Origin: a virus
IMG/VR virus record: IMGVR_UViG_3300046000_007143
Span: 1-60,786 of that record
Direction: 5' to 3' (one strand)
DNA length: 60,786 nucleotides
The position numbers and the translations under genes were made by a program. Positions 56,691 to 60,786 of the stretch are shown here, piece by piece (the stretch's first letter is position 1; each line of letters starts with the position of its first letter). The notes under the pieces are model-generated. The model had not been told where the DNA came from, did not search any database, and was given only the letters and a program-made list of their open reading frames with translations.

Positions 56691-56887
56691 CCGCCCTCTC
56701 CTACTTCGACACGCCGGCGCACCCGCTCGGCATCGTCACGCACCCGAACTGGGACGCCGTTCGTGATCGCTGGAACGCGCTGTACTGCGCCCGCATCCTG
56801 AACGCCGCCCGCGAAGACCGCGACCAGAAGAGGGGCCGGGCTCCGGCTCGGCCCCTCGGGAGCGTCAACCTGGGAGCCGACCAATGA
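56687..56887 (+). CDS. Conserved small protein (B)
   Basis: 66 residues, homologue of A 13108-13293 (YFDTPAHPLGIVTHP). 4-nt overlaps on both sides. Function unknown. Confidence 0.7.
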   Translation: MTALSYFDTPAHPLGIVTHPNWDAVRDRWNALYCARILNAAREDRDQKRGRAPARPLGSVNLGADQ

Positions 56888-57306
56888 CTGCCTCAGACAG
56901 CCTGATAGAGCGGCTTTCCGTTGCGGAGGTGGGGAGCCGGGAGTTGGATGCTCACGTCGAGGTCGCCGTTCGTCGCGTAGAGGCCTCGCGTGTTCTGCCA
57001 AACCCGGCCACGTGGGCAAAGTGGGAGCCGTGCCGCGATGGCTATGTGCAAGACCCGCACACCCGATACGCGAGCAACCCCGTCACCACCTCCCTAGACG
57101 CTGCTCTTGCTCTGGCGGAGCGGGTTCTGCCGGGGTGGGCGTGGGAAATCCGTACAGACCTCGCGGGAGCCTCCGTTCAGGCCGCGCCTTCATGGTGGCT
57201 TGAGGGCCTCGCCGCGCCGGACGAGGGCGGCGTGTCAGTCGATGGAAAGACAAGCGCACTGGCTGTCTGTCTAGGGGTCCTGAAAGCCAAGGAAGCATCT
57301 CAATGA
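56884..57306 (+). CDS. Hypothetical accessory protein
   Basis: 140 residues. SLDAALALAERVLPGWAWEIRTD then APSWWLEGLAA and ALAVCLGVLKAKE resembles phage proteins that describe DUF2591-like or Ead-neighbouring modules. I do not recognise a definite family. B only. Confidence 0.62.
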   Translation: MTASDSLIERLSVAEVGSRELDAHVEVAVRRVEASRVLPNPATWAKWEPCRDGYVQDPHTRYASNPVTTSLDAALALAERVLPGWAWEIRTDLAGASVQAAPSWWLEGLAAPDEGGVSVDGKTSALAVCLGVLKAKEASQ

Positions 57307-57725
57307 CTGGATTAGAAGAGTTGGGTTCACTCCCGGCTGCGCCGTCCGTACTCGGCGGTGATGTGTCGAAGACCGTCACTGACCTTCAGGCATGGCTGGC
57401 CCCGGCTCCGCGAACCGTGACCTATCCGAGCGGGAGCTATTTGAGCCTCGCGCCGCATATGGAATGCGCTGACGGGTTTAAGATGTCGGTGCAGGCCAGC
57501 CGGACGCACTACTGCCAGCCCCGCGAAGACTACGGGCGCTGGTACTTGGTCGAGGTCGGCTATCCGAGCGCGAGGGTCGAGGCCTTCATGGAATATATGG
57601 ACGGGGCGGACAGCGTCCCGACCGACACCGTCTATGGCTACGTCCCGATTGAGGTCGTTGCTCAGGCGATCATCGACCACGGCGGCTTCAAGGCTACCAC
57701 AGCCGCCGAAACGGTCTCGGCATGA
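57303..57725 (+). CDS. Hypothetical accessory protein
   Basis: 140 residues. Middle has GRWYLVEVGYPSARVEAFMEYMDG and YVPIEVVAQAIIDHGG; no catalytic motif that I recognise. 4-nt overlaps with both neighbours. B only. Confidence 0.62.
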   Translation: MTGLEELGSLPAAPSVLGGDVSKTVTDLQAWLAPAPRTVTYPSGSYLSLAPHMECADGFKMSVQASRTHYCQPREDYGRWYLVEVGYPSARVEAFMEYMDGADSVPTDTVYGYVPIEVVAQAIIDHGGFKATTAAETVSA

Positions 57726-57988
57726 GCGGGGTAGAGGGGCTGAAGCCTTGTCCGTTTTGCGGTGGCGAGGCATGGTTGAACGACTACGAGGCAAAATACA
57801 GCGACCTGCCGCCCCAGAGCAGGGCTCCGCAATGCAGATCGTGCGGTGTGTCGCCCGGCTATCTGGCCACGTCCGCTAAAGCCATCGCCGCATGGAACCG
57901 CCGCGCCGCTCTCTCCGCTATAGAAGGAAGAGGGGGTGCACTACAGCCTTCGGCTTCCGTACCCACGGAGCGTGAGGTCAGGCCCTAA
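57722..57988 (+). CDS. Lar-like zinc-ribbon protein
   Basis: 88 residues. LKPCPFCGGEAWLNDYEA, then CRSCGVSPGYLATSAKAIAAWNRRA is the pattern of Lar (restriction alleviation) family proteins. Family members of this size are common in phages and only some affect type I restriction. The last 25 residues are unrelated low-complexity. Confidence 0.75.
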   Translation: MSGVEGLKPCPFCGGEAWLNDYEAKYSDLPPQSRAPQCRSCGVSPGYLATSAKAIAAWNRRAALSAIEGRGGALQPSASVPTEREVRP

Positions 57989-58023
57989 CTATGCATTATA
58001 CATACCATTAGGAATATGTTCAC

Positions 58024-58194
58024 ATGGCAGATGACAGGCCGGCACCAGATTACGAAGCCCACCAGAAAGCAGAGGTGATCCGCTATTTGACGGCATGGGA
58101 TGCGGGGGAAGAGTTGGGCGAGCCAGAATTCGACCGATGCCTAACTCTCAATGAGTTGGCTGGCTTCTTGGTCGGTATATTTCAGCGCCGATAA
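58024..58194 (+). CDS. Small hypothetical protein
   Basis: 56 residues, ATG 58024 to TAA 58194. Charged helix (EAHQKAEVIRYLTAWDAGEELG). Preceded by an unusually AT-rich 35-nt spacer (57989-58023) that could hold a promoter. Its 3' end overlaps the antisense gene by 47 nt. Confidence 0.5.
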   Translation: MADDRPAPDYEAHQKAEVIRYLTAWDAGEELGEPEFDRCLTLNELAGFLVGIFQRR

Positions 58195-58666
58195 GCGACA
58201 CTTCGAGTTGGGCCGTTTCCAAATCGTCAGCAGCCTGCACAAGCTCGGCGGCTGTGTACTGGACGATGACGTGGCGCATACCCGGAAGGCCTACCTTCTT
58301 GCCGATTTCGTCGTACCACTTCTGAAGACCACCAACGTCTGCGACGGCCACTGCATCGCCCTTCGACACGACCCGTCCGTGAGTCAATCGCCCTCGGATT
58401 TCCACAGCTTTTGCAACAGCCCCTATAGCTTTGTCGTAGCGACGGACCTCGGGTGACTTGTCTGCGGTCAGGCGAACCAGGTGGCGGCGGAACTGTTTCG
58501 TTCGGTGTGAGAAGCGACCATCAATCCGCTCGCGCTGACTTTCATCGCGGGTCTTGTCCTTTTCGAACCAGTGTATCTGGGTTTGGATTTCTTGATCGAG
58601 CCGCCCAAAGGCAAGAATGATCTTGCCTACCAAAAGCGGCAACACATCTTCTTTGGAGGCTGACAT
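58148..58666 (-). CDS. Antisense accessory gene with HEPN-like RX4H motif
   Basis: 172 residues, the only minus-strand gene in the B rightward block. All-helical; IRGRLTHGRVV carries R91-x4-H96, the RNase motif of HEPN domains found in abortive-infection and toxin systems. There is no antitoxin-like partner on the same strand. Its ATG shares the CATG palindrome with the oppositely directed gene at 58665. Likely expressed from the prophage. The HEPN call rests on one motif and helical content. Confidence 0.58.
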   Translation of the reverse strand: MSASKEDVLPLLVGKIILAFGRLDQEIQTQIHWFEKDKTRDESQRERIDGRFSHRTKQFRRHLVRLTADKSPEVRRYDKAIGAVAKAVEIRGRLTHGRVVSKGDAVAVADVGGLQKWYDEIGKKVGLPGMRHVIVQYTAAELVQAADDLETAQLEVSLIGAEIYRPRSQPTH

Positions 58667-58967
58667 GACCGCCCCCTCTCCCCAAGAAGCAGGGGCTGTG
58701 GCTTGGCGATGGCGGTTCCATGCTGACGATGCTTGGCACTACGGCCCCGACCATCCCGGCCCGTTCCGGTTTGGCGACCCTGACGACATTGAACCCCTCT
58801 ACGCAGCAGCCCCCGCCCCTCAAGGGATGCTACGGGAGGCGATTGCGGCATGGGGCGCGGTCGAGGAGGTCGCCTTCGCCCAGCGCGATCTTGGTGTTGC
58901 GGTCGTTCTTTTCGACGCCGTCAACCGCAGTCGCGCCCTTCTCGCAGCAAAAGGGGAAGGGCGGTGA
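58665..58967 (+). CDS. Hypothetical accessory protein, DUF551-type start
   Basis: 100 residues from ATG 58665 (GGAGG upstream). EAGAVAWRWRFHADDAWHYG then DIEPLYAAAPAPQG is a frequent opening of phage accessory proteins. Helical second half. Overlaps xis by 4 nt. Confidence 0.65.
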   Translation: MTAPSPQEAGAVAWRWRFHADDAWHYGPDHPGPFRFGDPDDIEPLYAAAPAPQGMLREAIAAWGAVEEVAFAQRDLGVAVVLFDAVNRSRALLAAKGEGR

Positions 58968-59317
58968 GCGAGCGCATCCATTTGCCCGACCTCCTCAAGC
59001 TCGCCGGCTACAGCCGCACCACCCTGCGCAACCGGCAGATCGCCGGCGCCATGCCCCTGCCGATCGACCGCGGCGCCAGGGGCGGGATCTTCGACAAGGC
59101 CGCGGTTCTCAAAGCCCTTGGGATGACGCAAGATGCAACCCCCGACCCCGCCGACGCATGGACATTCAAACCCGATGCCTACCGTGACGCTCTCGCTGGG
59201 AAGGTACGTCGTCCTCAAGAAGCGCGCGGACGGCACCAGCAGGGCGTACTTTCAAGTTCCGGCACGTCTGCGCCCCTCCGGCTGGTCTCCGGCCATACCG
59301 CTGCCCCGCACGGCTGA
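58964..59317 (+). CDS. xis: Excisionase-like (AlpA/MerR-type HTH) protein (B)
   Basis: 117 residues from GTG 58964 (TGA overlap). HLPDLLKLAGYSRTTLRNRQ and RGARGGIFDKAAVLKALGM. Close homologue of A 15653-16006, including the 140-nt overlap with the integrase gene. Confidence 0.7.
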   Translation: MSERIHLPDLLKLAGYSRTTLRNRQIAGAMPLPIDRGARGGIFDKAAVLKALGMTQDATPDPADAWTFKPDAYRDALAGKVRRPQEARGRHQQGVLSSSGTSAPLRLVSGHTAAPHG

Positions 59318-60314
59318 TCGACGGGGCATTCTGGACGCGACCGAGGTCGCTGCGATCAGGCGTGACGCGGAGACCCTGTACGGCGAGCTCATGCAGGCGA
59401 AGACCGGCGACACCGTCCGACCGCCTGAGCGCAGCCTGTCGACGCTCGTGGATGCCCTGCAGCGGTCTCCTGAGTGGGCCGCGCTGTCGGAGAAGACGCG
59501 CGTCGGCTACGAGACCGGGTTCAAGAAGATCCTGGCATGGTCGAAGTCGTGCGGTCACCCGGACCCGACCGCCCTGCCCCGCTCGGCGATCCTGCAGTTC
59601 CTCGCGGACTTTGACGCGACGCCAGACCGCCCTGCCCGGCATACGGCCAAGAAGCACACCGCCGCGGTCCTGCGCCTCGTTCTCGAGCAGGCGATCAACA
59701 AGGGCTGGCGCACGGACAACCCGGCGCGCGGCATCCGGATCAAGGTGCCGAAGACCAAGGCGACGATCTGGGAGCAGAAGGACGTCGACTGCTATGTGAA
59801 GGCCGCGCGCGATACGGGCGTGCCGTCGATCGCCCTCATCATCCTGCTGGAATGGGAGATCGGGCAGCGCCTGACCGACGTGCGCGCGTTCCGGCCGGGC
59901 GCCGAGTACGATGCCGAGCGTGGCGTGTTCTCGTTCCGGCAGTCCAAGACCGACGAGCCGGTGTCGATCGAGGTGTCGCTGGAGTTGCGGGCGCTGCTGA
60001 AGACGGCCGGCGAGGGGCAGTTGTTCCTATTCCGCAACGACCGCACCGGCAAGGCCTACACCGAGAACCGGCTGTCCAAGACCTTCGCCTGGGTGCGTGT
60101 CGCCGCGGTCAAAGCGGGCGGTCGTCCGCTGATCCTGAAGCAACTCCGGCACTCGTGCATCGTGCAGTTGGCACGCGCCGGATGCACCGTGCCCGAGATC
60201 GCAGCCATCACAGGCCATGCGCTGACGAGCGTGAACAGCATATTGAGCGTGTATCTGCCGCGCGATACGGCGGTCGCGAGGGCGGCGCAGGTGAAGAGGG
60301 GGTTGGTGAAGTGA
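59178..60314 (+). CDS. int: Tyrosine integrase of prophage B
   Basis: 378 residues from ATG 59178. Catalytic set as in A: R in GQRLTDV, K in RQSKTDEP, R in LKQLRHS, H in TGHAL, Y in LSVYLPRD. A deletion of about six residues relative to A lies near residue 147, in the core-binding domain; otherwise about 95% identical. Should act on the core at 60602. Confidence 0.93.
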   Translation, partial: PTVTLSLGRYVVLKKRADGTSRAYFQVPARLRPSGWSPAIPLPRTADRRGILDATEVAAIRRDAETLYGELMQAKTGDTVRPPERSLSTLVDALQRSPEWAALSEKTRVGYETGFKKILAWSKSCGHPDPTALPRSAILQFLADFDATPDRPARHTAKKHTAAVLRLVLEQAINKGWRTDNPARGIRIKVPKTKATIWEQKDVDCYVKAARDTGVPSIALIILLEWEIGQRLTDVRAFRPGAEYDAERGVFSFRQSKTDEPVSIEVSLELRALLKTAGEGQLFLFRNDRTGKAYTENRLSKTFAWVRVAAVKAGGRPLILKQLRHSCIVQLARAGCTVPEIAAITGHALTSVNSILSVYLPRDTAVARAAQVKRGLVK

Positions 60315-60520
60315 GGGGAACGATTGGCGAGCTTGAGGCCACGGAGTGGGCCAGACGCCTCTTTGATTTGGCGCCCGACGACACGCCTCGTGGCATCATG
60401 ATCGAGATCGCGGCGCGGTCCCTGTCGGACATCCGCGCAGTTCGTGAGGGGGCGCAAAGGGATGCGGCGATCCTCATGCGCAGGTTGGCCCGAGGCTGCC
60501 CCTGCTGCGGAAGACCATGA
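60311..60520 (+). CDS. Small hypothetical protein downstream of integrase (B)
   Basis: 69 residues from GTG 60311, overlapping the integrase stop. IGELEATEWARRLFDLAPDDTPRGI and a C-terminal CPCCGRP. Unrelated to the genes after the A integrase. Function unknown. Confidence 0.55.
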   Translation: MRGTIGELEATEWARRLFDLAPDDTPRGIMIEIAARSLSDIRAVREGAQRDAAILMRRLARGCPCCGRP

Positions 60521-60601
60521 ACCTTTCGCAAACAAAAGTTGGACGTCCACCCGTTTCAGAGTTGGACGCCCAACATTGCGAAGGCTCTAAAAGCCCGCTG
60601 C

Positions 60602-60782
60602 GATTGGTCGGAGTGAGAGGATTCGAACCTCCGACCCTCTGGTCCCAAACCAGATTGTCACCGTTGAATTCGTTCAGGTCCGTCCAACTGTTTCTGAAAT
60701 GTTCGCGTGTTATGAATCAAACACTTGCGGACCGAGTTGGACGGATTTGCCCCGGTTGACCGTCCGAAAAAGAAGGCAGAAA
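60602..60782. repeat. Attachment-region direct repeat, copy 2
   Basis: Identical to 17540-17720. Left of it are arm repeats AGTTGGACG at 60537 and near 60559; right of it are only four bases (TCCT), which differ from the sequence after copy 1. What follows the core is phage arm, not a tRNA 5' half, so the next element to the right is probably another related phage end. Confidence 0.85.
60605..60656 (-). pseudogene. 3' fragment of tRNA-Pro(UGG), att core copy 2
   Basis: Same 3' half-tRNA as 17543-17594, again without a D-arm or 5' acceptor strand. The intact host tRNA-Pro gene is therefore outside the window. Confidence 0.85.
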
Positions 60783-60786
60783 TCCT

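Noticed and set aside
43476-60602. Simple tandem duplication of one phage (A = B)
   Set aside because: Repressors, operators, DnaA-like proteins, DUF669 and accessory genes differ strongly; only parts of the genomes are near-identical.
1-60786. CRISPR arrays, insertion sequences or transposons
   Set aside because: No regularly spaced repeats, no transposase and no terminal inverted repeats were seen. The repeats present are att regions, operators and the late motif.

Overview
The window is GC-rich, temperate-phage DNA, most likely from an alphaproteobacterium. A GcrA-family gene (48008-48238), which is characteristic of that class, supports this, as does the overall style; Caulobacterales such as Brevundimonas or Caulobacter is my inference. 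It holds one complete prophage-sized unit (prophage B, about 17540-60602, roughly 43.06 kb) preceded by the early region, immunity region and integrase of a related but different phage (prophage A, 1-17540). A 181-bp exact direct repeat (17540-17720 = 60602-60782) contains the 3' half of a tRNA-Pro(UGG) gene on the minus strand and marks the attachment sites. Neither copy is a complete tRNA gene. The first 112 bases of the window are identical to 43476-43587. Both window ends therefore lie in sequence found elsewhere in the window, which fits either a tandem prophage array or an assembly that walked through a structural module shared by two co-resident phages.

Layout. 1-298: end of an HTH gene. 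614-11275: A early/replication genes, nearly all on the minus strand: prim-pol with a DUF3987-type C-terminus, small proteins, DnaA domain-IV protein, OmpR-like winged helix, DEAD-like helicase, endonuclease VII, PD-(D/E)XK nuclease, DUF669, Sak4-like ATPase, RusA. 11513-12480: A immunity switch. 12510-15660: plus-strand accessory genes. 15653-17018: excisionase and tyrosine integrase. 17540-17720: att region. 17730-18542: 2OG-Fe(II) oxygenase. 18539-43830: minus-strand late region of a T7-type short-tailed virion: tailspike, three internal core proteins (the largest with an M15 peptidase domain), tail tube B and A, capsid, scaffold, portal, TerL, a carbohydrate-binding-like protein, spanins, endolysin, HNH nuclease, TerS-like protein. 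44165-55174: B early region, colinear with A but with mosaic differences. 55412-56375: B immunity switch with different repressor and operators. 56406-58967: B accessory genes, including an antisense gene with a HEPN-like motif. 58964-60314: excisionase and integrase.

How it works together. The prim-pol/DUF3987 protein, helicase, DnaA-like protein, Sak4, DUF669, nuclease and RusA form a replication and recombination set. I see no phage DNA polymerase and no T7-type RNA polymerase, so host enzymes are probably used. The early operon also carries small homologues of host cell-cycle regulators: DnaA domain IV and an OmpR/CtrA-type winged helix in both phages, and GcrA in B. A 13-bp motif, CCCGTGCGTTGAG in the sense direction, recurs eight times in the late region, usually 30-48 nt before a start codon. 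Several of those starts have no Shine-Dalgarno sequence, so the motif is a candidate phage-specific control element. The A and B operator palindromes differ completely, as expected for heteroimmune phages able to coexist in one cell.
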